Shown piece by piece: positions 1-9,238 of a stretch of DNA of 64,000 nucleotides. Under the pieces are notes generated by a model. The model saw only the letters and a program-made list of their open reading frames with translations, did no database searches and was not told where the DNA came from. The translations under genes and the position numbers were made by a program. Position 1 is the stretch's first letter, and the number at the start of each line of letters is the position of its first letter. The stretch comes from Mitsuokella jalaludinii DSM 13811 (GTDB lineage: Bacteria; Bacillota; Negativicutes; Selenomonadales; Selenomonadaceae): NCBI RefSeq assembly GCF_000702905.1, contig NZ_JNKR01000001.1, forward strand, positions 372,001-436,000, given 5' to 3'.

Positions 1-907
<907 letters not shown>

Positions 908-965
908 TCAGGCGCTAATGGAACGCCTGCGTAAAATTCAGTATCCTTGCGAATCTGTTGTGTCT

Positions 966-971
966 ATTATA
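966..971 (-). promoter_or_regulatory. Likely -10 box of metG
   Basis: A perfect TATAAT on the minus strand lies 74 bp upstream of the metG start. No clear -35 is seen. No T-box or SAM-type leader fold is evident in the short untranslated region. Confidence 0.4.
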
Positions 972-1016
972 GAACAATTTCCCGCAAATGGAAATAAGCG
1001 TGAGAATCAGCGCGGC

Positions 1017-2306
1017 TCACTTGAGGCATGCTTCGAAGATGAACTGGTTGGCCAGCACGTTCATGTTCGCCGAATTGATATCGGCTGCCTCGCCGAGTGC
1101 CTGCCATGCCTTGGCGTAGTCCTTCTGCCGGATGTAGGCGACGGCCTGCGCGTTCTTGGCATCGGCCGTCTGCGGCGTCAGGCGCAGCGCCTCCTGGAAG
1201 TCGGCGAGCGCTTCTTTCTCTTTCTTCTGGTCCAGGGCGATGAGGCCGCGGTTATACCAGGCCTGCATGAACTCCGGGCTGAGCTTCAGCAATGCATCGT
1301 AGCTCTTGAGCGCTGCCTTGTGGTCGCCCTCGCGCTGCTGGGTGATGGCGAGGTTGTAGTGCGCCGCCATCGAGTCCGGCTTTAGGCCTGCTGCCTGCTT
1401 GAAATCTGCCTGAGCCTCCTTGTAGGCGGCGCGGTTGAAGTAGACGATGCCGCGGTAGATGTAGGAGCCCGCCTCGTCCGGCATCTGGCGCACCTTCTTC
1501 TCGGCGGCGGCCAGCGAGGCATCAGAGCCATCCGGAGCCTGTGCCTGCTGCCAGAGGTAGAGTATCTCCTGGCCGTAGCGCGTGCCCGGCACAGCCCAGA
1601 CGCCGTTGAGCCCCGTCCACTTCGTGATGTGGCCGTGGATGTCGGGGCGGTTGACGACGACATGCTTGTAGCGCGGGTCGACGATTGCACCGTGCGGCCG
1701 CTCCTGCGTGGCATAGGCCATAAGGTGCTGGATGTGGGCGCGCACGCCGAGCTGCGGCGTCGCAAAGCTCGCGCCCGGCTCGCGGTTGCCCGTCGCGCCA
1801 AGGCCGCAGAAGTTGTTCTGCTTCGGCGAGACGTCCCCGCCGTAGGCAAAGAAGCCCGTCTCCTTCAAGGCCTGGCACAGGGCGACGTCCGGCCGGATGC
1901 CCTCGCGGCCGGCCTCTTCGTAGTAGTAGCGGACAATGTCCTCGACCGAGCAGTTGAGCTTGGGCTGCGGGTTGCGCTTCTCGATGTAGTGGACCATCTG
2001 CTCCTCAGACGCCTCTGCCGCGCCCATGATCGTGATGGTATCGGCCGCGGCCTCCGCCTCGAGCATCGGTTCCTCGTAAGCCGGCGCCAAACGCCACTTG
2101 ACGCTGTCCATCGCGCGGCGGTTGACCTTGCCCGCCATCTTCTCGGGGAACTGGGGGCGCCCCGGTATCGTGCGCACCGCAGCATCGGCCGCCTTCGACG
2201 AGGCAGCCGGGGCGGCCTGGGCCATCACCGGCGCGATCAGGGCCGGGATGGGATAGAGCGAGGCCCCGCAGAGCGCGGCCGCCAGCATCACACGCGAAAT
2301 CTTCAT
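1017..2306 (-). CDS. Secreted glucosaminidase-domain protein with TPR repeats
   Basis: Predicted exported peptidoglycan hydrolase of 429 aa. Residues 1-34 form a signal peptide ending near AQA-AP. Residues about 120-250 match the glucosaminidase (endo-beta-N-acetylglucosaminidase) fold, with the likely catalytic Glu in LKETG and the NNFCGLGATGN segment. Residues about 265-410 are three to four tetratricopeptide repeats (AAHYNLAI, AWYNRGLIALD and similar), which usually bind partner proteins. ATG at 2304-2306 follows CTGGAGG. The fusion suggests a cell-wall enzyme held in a complex. The substrate bond is inferred from the family, not shown. Confidence 0.82.
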   Translation of the reverse strand: MKISRVMLAAALCGASLYPIPALIAPVMAQAAPAASSKAADAAVRTIPGRPQFPEKMAGKVNRRAMDSVKWRLAPAYEEPMLEAEAAADTITIMGAAEASEEQMVHYIEKRNPQPKLNCSVEDIVRYYYEEAGREGIRPDVALCQALKETGFFAYGGDVSPKQNNFCGLGATGNREPGASFATPQLGVRAHIQHLMAYATQERPHGAIVDPRYKHVVVNRPDIHGHITKWTGLNGVWAVPGTRYGQEILYLWQQAQAPDGSDASLAAAEKKVRQMPDEAGSYIYRGIVYFNRAAYKEAQADFKQAAGLKPDSMAAHYNLAITQQREGDHKAALKSYDALLKLSPEFMQAWYNRGLIALDQKKEKEALADFQEALRLTPQTADAKNAQAVAYIRQKDYAKAWQALGEAADINSANMNVLANQFIFEACLK

Positions 2307-2374
2307 AAAAACCTCCAGGATGTCAATCGAAATGTCAATGTCAATCGTGTCGAATGCTCAAGAGCATCCACCCC

Positions 2375-2383
2375 ATTATACCA
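2375..2383 (-). promoter_or_regulatory. Extended -10 promoter of the glucosaminidase gene
   Basis: Minus strand reads TGGTATAAT, an extended -10 element, 69 bp upstream of the start codon. The -35 is poor. Confidence 0.5.
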
Positions 2384-2432
2384 TATCAAGGCAGTGCCCT
2401 CATCCCCGTCGCTTCCCTCGATATTTGCGGAT

Positions 2433-2467
2433 AAAAAAGCTCCCCGCCGCTTATGCAGTGGAGAGCT
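2433..2467 (-). terminator. Terminator of the gal operon
   Basis: On the minus strand a G+C-rich stem (2438-2450 with 2455-2467, AGCTC ends, G-U pairs allowed) is followed by six T. It sits directly after the galR stop codon. Confidence 0.8.
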
Positions 2468-2471
2468 TCTG

Positions 2472-3503
2472 TCATGCTTCTGTTTTGCAGGGGCCTGTCG
2501 ACTCGCGCGTGATCAGGATGTTCTCGAGCGTGATGCGCTTGCTCTGGCCGCCGTGGATCATCTCGACGAGCACGGCGGCGGCGTTGCTGCCGAGCTGGAA
2601 CATGTTCTGGTCCATCGTCGTGATCTGCGGGTCTACGAGCTTCGAGAGCGTGATGTTGTCGAAGCCGACGACCGAAACGTCCTGCGGCACGCGGAGGCCG
2701 AGGCGCTTGCAGGCGCGGATGGCCCCCGTCGCCATGAGGTCATTGCAGCAGAATACTGCTGTCGGAGCGAGCTCCGGCATCACCTTCATGAGCTTGATGC
2801 GCGCAGACGTCACCGTATCGATGTTGTTGCCCTCACCGATGTCGACGATGTCTTTCTCATTGAAGAGGCCCTGCTCCGCCATGAAGGCGCGGTACGCCCG
2901 CTCCTTGACCGTGTAGGAATCGGAATTCTCACCGCGGACAAAGAGGATGTGCTTGTGGCCGAGCCCTGTCAAGTACTCGAGCGCCTGCCTCGTGCCGAGT
3001 GCCTCGTCGTTGGCGACGTACGAGACGTTCGGGATGCGGTGATAGCCATTGATGAAGACGAGCGGCACACGCTTGACGATGCGGCGGTAGAACTCCTCGC
3101 GCAGCCCCTCTGTGTTCGGGCTGATGACGATGATGCCGGAGACACTGCGCGAGACGAGCGCATTGATGCACTCCATCTCGAGCTCCGGATCGTTCTGCGC
3201 GCAGTTCAGGAGCAAGGAATACCCCTGGCGCCGCATGGACTTCTCGATGCCGTCGATGACCTCTGCGAAGAACATGTTGTAGAGGCCGGGCACCACGACG
3301 CCGATCGTCGAGGAATGGCGCGTGTTGAGCTCGCGAGCCTGCACATTCGGCACGTACTGCAGTGCGTTGATGGCAGACTGGACGCGCTCACGCGTCTCCG
3401 GCTTGACCGGATAATTCCCGTTGACGACGCGCGACACTGTCGCGACCGAGACGCCAGCCTCTTTGGCGACGTCCACGATGGTGGCTTTCTTCTTCATTTC
3501 CAT
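2472..3503 (-). CDS. galR: LacI/GalR-family repressor of the gal operon
   Basis: DNA-binding repressor, 343 aa. The N-terminal LacI helix-turn-helix is clear (TIVDVAKEAGVSVATVSRV, residues 6-24), followed by the periplasmic-binding-like effector domain (IGVVVPGLYNMFFAEV). It is the last gene of galK-galE-galT-galR, so galactose or a derivative is the likely inducer. The ATG at 3501-3503 with CAGGGA upstream is preferred; a TTG at 3540-3542 overlapping the galT stop would add 13 residues that lie outside the HTH family start. It probably binds the paired 12-bp sites near 7411 and 7531. The gene name is by context. Confidence 0.85.
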   Translation of the reverse strand: MEMKKKATIVDVAKEAGVSVATVSRVVNGNYPVKPETRERVQSAINALQYVPNVQARELNTRHSSTIGVVVPGLYNMFFAEVIDGIEKSMRRQGYSLLLNCAQNDPELEMECINALVSRSVSGIIVISPNTEGLREEFYRRIVKRVPLVFINGYHRIPNVSYVANDEALGTRQALEYLTGLGHKHILFVRGENSDSYTVKERAYRAFMAEQGLFNEKDIVDIGEGNNIDTVTSARIKLMKVMPELAPTAVFCCNDLMATGAIRACKRLGLRVPQDVSVVGFDNITLSKLVDPQITTMDQNMFQLGSNAAAVLVEMIHGGQSKRITLENILITRESTGPCKTEA

Positions 3504-3538
3504 GGTCGTTCCCTGCTTTCTTTGGATGATGAGAGTCC

Positions 3539-5044
3539 TCAATCCTTAGCAGCAGTTGCAACGAAGCGGTCAAATGCCTCCATGCCCTTCGCGTCGCGCT
3601 TGTAGACGCCGGCATGCGTGAGAACTGTCTCGAATACTTTGCCTATTTCCTCCTCGAGGATGCCCGTGACATCCTGCTCCGATACCGTCGGGTACTTCTC
3701 GCGGAGCATCTTGTACCAGTCAGCATGGCTGGCAATCTCCGTCATGCCCGAGATATCCGGCGTCCCCTTGACGAGCTCCTCGCCGACGCGAGCCATCTCC
3801 TTCTTGAGGCGGGCCGGCAGCACAGCGAGACCCATGACCTCGATGAGACCGATGTTCTCTTTCTTGATGTGATGCACTTCGGCATGCGGATGGAAGAGGC
3901 CGAGCGGATGCTCTTTCGTCGTGCGGTTGTTGCGCAGCACGAGGTCGAGCTCGTAGAGATTGCCGCGGCGGCGCGCGATCGGCGTGATCGTGTTGTGCGG
4001 CGTGCCATCCGTCTCAGCGAGGATCTCGACGCTCGGGTCGCTGTACTTGCGCCATGCATCGAGAATCTTCTCGGCGAGGTCCGCGAGCTCCTCGCGGTCT
4101 TCGCCCTGCAGGCGGATCGTCGACATCGGCCATTTGACGCGGCCTACCTTGATGTCCTCAAAGCCCGGGAAGGTATAGAACTTCTCGATTGGGGCCTTGG
4201 CCATCGCGAAGGTGTAGCGGCCACCCTGATAGTGGTCGTGCGAGAGGATGGAGCCGCCGACAATCGGCAGATCTGCATTGGAACCAAGGAAGTAGTGCGG
4301 GAAGATCGTCACGAAGTCCAGGAGATTCTCGAAGCTCTTGCGCGAGACTTTCATCGGCACGTGCTTGCGGTTCAGGACAATGCAATGCTCATTATAATAC
4401 GTATACGGGGAATATTGCAAGAACCAGCGGTGAGCCGAGAGGCGCAGCGGGATCAGGCGGTGCGTCTCGCGAGCCGGATGGCCCGGATGGCCGGCATAGC
4501 CTTCGTTCTCGCGGCAGAGCAGGCACTTCGGATAGCCCGAGGACGGTGCGAGCTTCGCCTTGGCGATGTCGCGCGGGTCCTTCTCCGGCTTCGAGAGGTT
4601 GATCGTGATGTCGAGATCACCGTACTCTGTCGCCGTCTTCCAGACGATGTTCTTGTCGATGCGGTCCTTGCGGATGTAGTTCGACGCGATGCTCATCTTG
4701 TAGAACTCGTCCGTCGCGGCCTTCGGACTGCGCGCGTAGTCATTCGTGAAGCGGCGCACGACTTCCGACGGGCGCGGCATGACACAGTCCATGATGCGCG
4801 TGTCGAAGAGGTCGCGATTCTCGGTCGTATTCTCGATCAGGCCCTTCTCGGCAGCGTAATCGAGCATGTTCTCGAGGATCGGCATGGCCGTCGGCAGCTT
4901 CTCGTCGACGAACTCCGGCTCAAAGGCATCGACTTTCAGGACGTCGAGCAGGCGGTTGGCCGCATAATAGTAGTCATCCTCGTTGATCAGCATGTTCTGC
5001 TTTGCAAAATTCAACAAGCGATTGATTTCCGTATTGATGGACAT
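3539..5044 (-). CDS. galT: Galactose-1-phosphate uridylyltransferase, class II
   Basis: Leloir-pathway enzyme that exchanges UMP between UDP-glucose and galactose 1-phosphate. The 501 aa length and motifs (CLLCRENEGY, LSHDHYQGG, GLFHPHAEVHHIK) are those of the Firmicutes class II enzyme, not the shorter E. coli class I enzyme. ATG at 5042-5044 is chosen because AAGGAAGG lies 7 bases upstream; an upstream GTG at 5060 would sit on that ribosome site. It is 45 bp downstream of galE and 35 bp upstream of galR, so it is part of one operon. Confidence 0.95.
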   Translation of the reverse strand: MSINTEINRLLNFAKQNMLINEDDYYYAANRLLDVLKVDAFEPEFVDEKLPTAMPILENMLDYAAEKGLIENTTENRDLFDTRIMDCVMPRPSEVVRRFTNDYARSPKAATDEFYKMSIASNYIRKDRIDKNIVWKTATEYGDLDITINLSKPEKDPRDIAKAKLAPSSGYPKCLLCRENEGYAGHPGHPARETHRLIPLRLSAHRWFLQYSPYTYYNEHCIVLNRKHVPMKVSRKSFENLLDFVTIFPHYFLGSNADLPIVGGSILSHDHYQGGRYTFAMAKAPIEKFYTFPGFEDIKVGRVKWPMSTIRLQGEDREELADLAEKILDAWRKYSDPSVEILAETDGTPHNTITPIARRRGNLYELDLVLRNNRTTKEHPLGLFHPHAEVHHIKKENIGLIEVMGLAVLPARLKKEMARVGEELVKGTPDISGMTEIASHADWYKMLREKYPTVSEQDVTGILEEEIGKVFETVLTHAGVYKRDAKGMEAFDRFVATAAKD

Positions 5045-5089
5045 GATTTTCCTTCCTTTCACCTTTCGGCTCTTGCAAGACTGCCTATC

Positions 5090-6079
5090 TTATTTCTCGT
5101 AGCCGTTCGGGTGTTTCTGGTGCCAGGTCCAGGCCGTGCCGATGACCTGCTCGACGTTCGTATAGCGCGGCTTCCAGCCGAGGATCTTCTTGGCCTTGTC
5201 CGAGGAAGCGATGAGCTGGGCCGGGTCGCCGGCGCGGCGTGCGCCCATCTCGACCTTGATGTCCTTGCCCGTCGCCTTCTTTGCTGCCTCGATCATCTCC
5301 TTGACCGAGAAGCCCTTGCCGTTGCCGAGGTTGAAGATATTGCTCTCGCCGCCCTTGCGCAGGTACTCGAGGGCCAGCACATGAGCGTCAGCGAGATCGA
5401 TGACGTGGATGTAGTCGCGCAGGCACGTGCCGTCCGGCGTCGGATAGTCATCGCCGAAGACCGTGATGTGATCGCGCTTGCCGAGCGGGACCTGCAGGAT
5501 CAGTGGGATGAGGTGCGTCTCCGGGTTGTGGTCCTCGCCGATGGAGCCATCGTCGAGTGCACCGGCTGCGTTGAAGTAGCGCAGCGAGACGTAGCGGATG
5601 CCGTTCGCGCGGCTGACCCACTTCATCATCTTCTCCATCGTGCGCTTCGACTCGCCGTACGGGTTCGTCGGCTCCGTCGGATCGTCTTCCATGATCGGCA
5701 CGCGCTTCGGCTCGCCGTAGACAGCAGCCGTCGACGAGAAGACGATCTTATCGACGTTGTTGCGTACCATCGCCTCGAGCAGCACCTGCATGCCGTAGAC
5801 GTTGTTGTTGAAGTACTTCAAGGGTTTCTGGACGCTCTCACCGACGAGGGAGTTCGCTGCGAAGTGGATGACCGCCTCGATGTTGTTCTCCGTGAAAATC
5901 TTGTCGAGAATGGCTGCGTCGCGGATGTCGCCCTCGTAGAACTTCGCCTTCGGATTCAGGGCATCGCGATGACCCGTCTGCAGATTGTCGACGATGACAA
6001 CGTCTTCGCCCTTCGCCACGAGCTGATGGACTGCATGAGAACCGATATAACCAGCGCCGCCACAAACCAGAATAGACAT
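5090..6079 (-). CDS. galE: UDP-glucose 4-epimerase
   Basis: Interconverts UDP-galactose and UDP-glucose with bound NAD. The 329-aa protein has the Rossmann motif GGAGYIGSH at residues 7-15, the catalytic Ser in FSSTAAVYGEP and the Tyr-x3-Lys pair in NPYGESKRTME. ATG at 6077-6079 is preferred over an upstream in-frame start because AGGAG lies 8-12 bases before it and the next residues start the Rossmann strand. It is the second gene of the gal operon. Confidence 0.96.
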   Translation of the reverse strand: MSILVCGGAGYIGSHAVHQLVAKGEDVVIVDNLQTGHRDALNPKAKFYEGDIRDAAILDKIFTENNIEAVIHFAANSLVGESVQKPLKYFNNNVYGMQVLLEAMVRNNVDKIVFSSTAAVYGEPKRVPIMEDDPTEPTNPYGESKRTMEKMMKWVSRANGIRYVSLRYFNAAGALDDGSIGEDHNPETHLIPLILQVPLGKRDHITVFGDDYPTPDGTCLRDYIHVIDLADAHVLALEYLRKGGESNIFNLGNGKGFSVKEMIEAAKKATGKDIKVEMGARRAGDPAQLIASSDKAKKILGWKPRYTNVEQVIGTAWTWHQKHPNGYEK

Positions 6080-6106
6080 ATGTGATCTTCTCCTTTTTTC
6101 TTTCAT

Positions 6107-6124
6107 GATACAACAGATTGTATC
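6107..6124 (-). repeat. Short hairpin between galK and galE
   Basis: A perfect 7-bp inverted repeat (GATACAA / TTGTATC) with a 4-base loop lies in the 80-bp gap between galK and galE. There is no T-tract, so it could be an mRNA-stability or processing hairpin, not a terminator. Confidence 0.4.
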
Positions 6125-6159
6125 CGGAAACCTTACCGACTTGTTAAGATTCTGTTATG

Positions 6160-7335
6160 TCAGCCCTCGATGCGGTGCGTGCCGTCCGAGATGCTGGCGA
6201 CGACGAAGCTCGGCGCGTAGCCAATCTTCTCCGTGTATGCTTCGCCGACATTCTTCTTGAATGCCTCGATGGCATCGTTCTTGACGAGGCTGACCGTGGA
6301 GCCGCCGAAGCCTGCACCCGTCATGCGCGAGCCGATGACACCTTCCTGCTGCCATGCGATCTCTGCGAGCGTGTCAAGCTCCTTGCCCGTCACTTCGTAG
6401 TCGTCGCGCAGCGAGAAGTGTGACTCGTTCATCAGGCGGCCGAACTCCGTGACATCATTGTTCTCGAGTGCCTTGACGGCGTCGAGCGTGCGGTTGTTCT
6501 CGTAGACGGCATGGCGTGCGCGATGACGCTCGAGGACTTCCTCGATGTGGCCGGCAATCTGATTGAATTCGTCATTGCCGAGCTCGCCGAGTGCCTTGAG
6601 CTCCGGCTTGACTTCCTTGAGCTCGTTGAGCGCATGCTCGCACTGTGCGCGGCGGACATTGTAGGCCGAGGAAGCGAGGCTGTGCGGCTTGTTGGTGTTC
6701 GTGATGACGATGCTCGCGTCCTCAAGCGCGATCTTGCTGTAGCGATACGAGAGCGTGTTGCAGTCGAGCAGGATAGCGCAGTCCTTCTTGCCCATGCCGA
6801 CAGCGAACTGGTCCATGATGCCGCAGTTGACGCCGACGAACTGGTTCTCTGCCTTCTGCGAGAGCTTGACCATCTCGATCATGTCGAGTCCGAAGCCGAA
6901 TGCCTCATTGAGGATGACCGACGTCAGCACCTCGAGCGAAGCCGAAGAAGAAAGGCCAGCGCCTGCCGGCAGTGTGCCGTAGATCAGGATGTCGAAGCCG
7001 TGCGTGGCCTTGTGGCCAGCCTTCTCGAATACATCGACGACGCCCATCGGGTAGTTTGCCCAATCCTTGGCAGTGTCATAAGAGAGGCCCGTCATCGGGA
7101 ACTCGATGATGCCCTTGTCTGCAAGGTTCATCGAGTAGATGCGCGTCGTCATGTCCTTGCGGTCTGCGACGACAGCGTACGTGCCGAGCGAGATGGCGCA
7201 CGGGAAGACATGACCGCCATTGTAGTCCGTATGCTCGCCAATCAGATTGACGCGGCCTGGGGAGAAGTAGCTGCGCTCCGCTTCCCCGCCGAACTGCTTT
7301 GCAAATTCCTGTTTCATCGTCGCTAAGATTTCCAT
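6160..7335 (-). CDS. galK: Galactokinase
   Basis: Phosphorylates galactose at C1 with ATP, the entry step of the Leloir pathway. The 391-aa protein is full length for the GHMP family: the galactokinase signature GRVNLIGEHTDYNGG near residue 30, the ATP-binding GLSSSASLEV motif near residue 120, and MTGAGFGGS near residue 345. ATG at 7333-7335 follows GGAGGG. It is the first gene of the operon and has a leader of about 150 nt that contains one of the two operators. Confidence 0.96.
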   Translation of the reverse strand: MEILATMKQEFAKQFGGEAERSYFSPGRVNLIGEHTDYNGGHVFPCAISLGTYAVVADRKDMTTRIYSMNLADKGIIEFPMTGLSYDTAKDWANYPMGVVDVFEKAGHKATHGFDILIYGTLPAGAGLSSSASLEVLTSVILNEAFGFGLDMIEMVKLSQKAENQFVGVNCGIMDQFAVGMGKKDCAILLDCNTLSYRYSKIALEDASIVITNTNKPHSLASSAYNVRRAQCEHALNELKEVKPELKALGELGNDEFNQIAGHIEEVLERHRARHAVYENNRTLDAVKALENNDVTEFGRLMNESHFSLRDDYEVTGKELDTLAEIAWQQEGVIGSRMTGAGFGGSTVSLVKNDAIEAFKKNVGEAYTEKIGYAPSFVVASISDGTHRIEG

Positions 7336-7410
7336 TTTTGTAACCCTCCATCGCCTTAGTTTGACTCTTCGTCTGCTTTGGCTCTGTGCGTCTCCGATCG
7401 ATATGATTCG

Positions 7411-7422
7411 GTAAACGTTTTC
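7411..7422. promoter_or_regulatory. GalR-type operator, leader site
   Basis: GTAAACGTTTTC is an imperfect palindrome with the central CG typical of LacI/GalR/CcpA operators. It is centred about 70 bp downstream of the predicted gal transcription start, and the identical 12-mer occurs exactly 120 bp away at 7531. Confidence 0.7.
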
Positions 7423-7493
7423 TTATAGCCCCTAAAAGATGGCGCAAACCTGATTACCCGCCGATTTGCACCTTCTTTTTTCTTGTTGTCTCT

Positions 7494-7522
7494 AGTTTAC
7501 CGCGTCTAAGCTGTATTGTCAA
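7494..7522 (-). promoter_or_regulatory. gal operon promoter
   Basis: Minus strand TTGACA (7517-7522), a 17-bp spacer and TAAACT (7494-7499). Predicted start of transcription is near 7487. Confidence 0.75.
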
Positions 7523-7530
7523 GTATTATT

Positions 7531-7542
7531 GTAAACGTTTTC
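7531..7542. promoter_or_regulatory. GalR-type operator, upstream site
   Basis: Second copy of GTAAACGTTTTC, centred about 50 bp upstream of the predicted gal start and just upstream of the -35. It could also be read as a catabolite-responsive (cre) element. Confidence 0.7.
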
Positions 7543-7555
7543 TGGAATTGTTTCT

Positions 7556-7590
7556 ATCAAAAAGAAAAGACCAGGTCGCAGCCTGGTCTT
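7556..7590 (-). terminator. Terminator of the holB-rsmI operon
   Basis: Stem AAGACCAGG / CCTGGTCTT (7567-7575 with 7582-7590) followed on the minus strand by a T-rich run, 20 bp after the rsmI stop. Confidence 0.85.
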
Positions 7591-7610
7591 CCGTACAGAT
7601 CCAATCGCTC

Positions 7611-8483
7611 TCACGAATCCGCCTGCAGCAAGGCGTTGTAGACATCGCGGCGCGCAATGCCAAGCGTCTTTGCCGCCTCGCGCATGGCGTCTTTCTTGCC
7701 GAGCCCTGCCGCCATGAGCTCGCGGCAGAGCGCGACGGGGTCCTTCTGCTGCGCCTCAGGTTCAGTCTCCTCGCCGGAGAAGCCCTCGACGATCAGGACG
7801 TACTCGCCGCGCGGCTCCTGCGCGTCGTAATAGTCTGCGAGTTCCTGCAGCGTGCCGCGGTGGAATTCCTCGAAGCGCTTCGTGAGCTCACGACCGAATG
7901 CAGCGCGGCGTGCGCCCCCGAGGACAGCTATGAGCTGGCGCAGTGTCGCGCGCAGGTGGTGTGGCGCCTCGTAGAAGATCAGCGTCTCACGGTGATCTTT
8001 GACCTCTGCTAGAACTTCCTTCTGCTTCTTAGCCGTCTTGGGCAGGAAGCCGACGAAAGTGAAACGCGTCGTGTCAAGCCCCGAGCAGATCAGGGCTGAA
8101 AGCCCCGCATTGCAGCCCGGAAGTGGCGAGACGCGGATGCCCGCCTCGATGGCGAGCATGGCGAGATGGCTCCCCGGGTCGCAGATGCCTGGCAGGCCCG
8201 CGTCGCTGACGCAGATCAGGTCGTGGCCCTGCAGTAGCCATTCCACGAGCTCCGGCCCCTTCGTGAACTTATTGTGCTCGTGATAGCTCGTGAGCTTCGT
8301 GTGGATGTCGAAATGCGTGAGAAGCTGGCGCGTGTGACGCGTGTCCTCCGCCGCAATGAGCTCGACCTCGCCGAGCATGCGCACAGCGCGGTACGTCATG
8401 TCCTCGAGATTGCCGATCGGCGTCGCGCAGAGGTAGAGGGTGCCTGCGGCAGCGCCCCGCTTCTCTTCCTGTTGTTCCTTCAT
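7611..8483 (-). CDS. rsmI: 16S rRNA 2'-O-ribose C1402 methyltransferase
   Basis: Methylates the ribose of C1402 in the decoding centre of 16S rRNA with SAM. The 290-aa protein has the tetrapyrrole-methylase-fold signatures CATPIGNLEDMT, AEDTRHTRQLL and SDAGLPGICDPG. Its ATG overlaps the stop of trmN6 by 4 bases (8480-8483), showing translational coupling. It is the last gene of the holB operon. Its partner base methylase RsmH is encoded separately at 14759-15850. Confidence 0.95.
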   Translation of the reverse strand: MKEQQEEKRGAAAGTLYLCATPIGNLEDMTYRAVRMLGEVELIAAEDTRHTRQLLTHFDIHTKLTSYHEHNKFTKGPELVEWLLQGHDLICVSDAGLPGICDPGSHLAMLAIEAGIRVSPLPGCNAGLSALICSGLDTTRFTFVGFLPKTAKKQKEVLAEVKDHRETLIFYEAPHHLRATLRQLIAVLGGARRAAFGRELTKRFEEFHRGTLQELADYYDAQEPRGEYVLIVEGFSGEETEPEAQQKDPVALCRELMAAGLGKKDAMREAAKTLGIARRDVYNALLQADS

Positions 8484-9238
8484 TTGTTTTCTCCTGCATC
8501 CTGCATGCCGTAGATGGCAAGGATCTCCTCCGTATAGCTGCCGTCTTCCCGATGCACGATGAGCGGCGGCATGACCTTGAGCCCTCCAGGGGCCGCGCCG
8601 ACAACGGCTTCGATGAGCATCATGTTCGGCGCCCGGCCCTCCTTCGGCTGCACCATGCGCAGCCGCTTGGGCTCCATCTGATTCTCGTGCATGGCCACGA
8701 TGATCTCGCCGAGGCGCTCTGGCAAATGGACCATCGCGAAGCGGCCGCCGAACTTCAGCGCGTAGCGCGCAGCCCGCACGACGTCCACAAGCCGCGCCGT
8801 GAACTCATGGCGTGCGCGCGCGACGCCGCTCATCTTGTTGACCTGCCCGTGCGCCACGGGGCGGTACGGCGGATTGGCCAGCACGGTGTCGAAGGATTCG
8901 GCGGGATAGAGCGTGCGGATCTCGCGGTAGTCGCCCTGCCGGACCGAGATGCGCGCCTCGAGCTCATTCATGTAGACATTGCGCGCCGCGAGCTCCGCCA
9001 TGACGGGGCTGATCTCCACGGCTTCGACGTGTGCAACCTCATCGGCGATGAGGAGCGGGATGACGCCCGTGCCCGTGCCGAGCTCCAGCACGCGCTGGCG
9101 TGAGCGGTAGTGCGGGAAATGCGCAAGGAGGACCGCGTCGAGCGAGAAACAGAATTCCCGCGTGTCCTGGATGATCTTGCGGCCACTCCTCATGAGGTCA
9201 TCGAGCCGCTCGTGCTCGCGAAGCACTGCCTCTCTCAT
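8480..9238 (-). CDS. trmN6: tRNA1(Val) A37 N6-methyltransferase (YfiC/YabB family)
   Basis: Class I SAM-dependent methyltransferase of 252 aa, probably acting on adenine in tRNA. Seen are the SAM-binding ELGTGTGVIPLLI motif near residue 55 and the N6-adenine catalytic motif NPPY near residue 125. The start ATG overlaps the ricT stop and its own stop overlaps the rsmI start, both as ATGA. The position between ricT and rsmI is the same as yabB of Bacillus. The exact tRNA target is from the family. Confidence 0.85.
   Translation of the reverse strand: MREAVLREHERLDDLMRSGRKIIQDTREFCFSLDAVLLAHFPHYRSRQRVLELGTGTGVIPLLIADEVAHVEAVEISPVMAELAARNVYMNELEARISVRQGDYREIRTLYPAESFDTVLANPPYRPVAHGQVNKMSGVARARHEFTARLVDVVRAARYALKFGGRFAMVHLPERLGEIIVAMHENQMEPKRLRMVQPKEGRAPNMMLIEAVVGAAPGGLKVMPPLIVHREDGSYTEEILAIYGMQDAGENK

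Noticed and set aside
7336-7493. A riboswitch in the 150-nt galK leader
   Set aside because: No known riboswitch core was recognised; the leader's clear feature is the operator at 7411.
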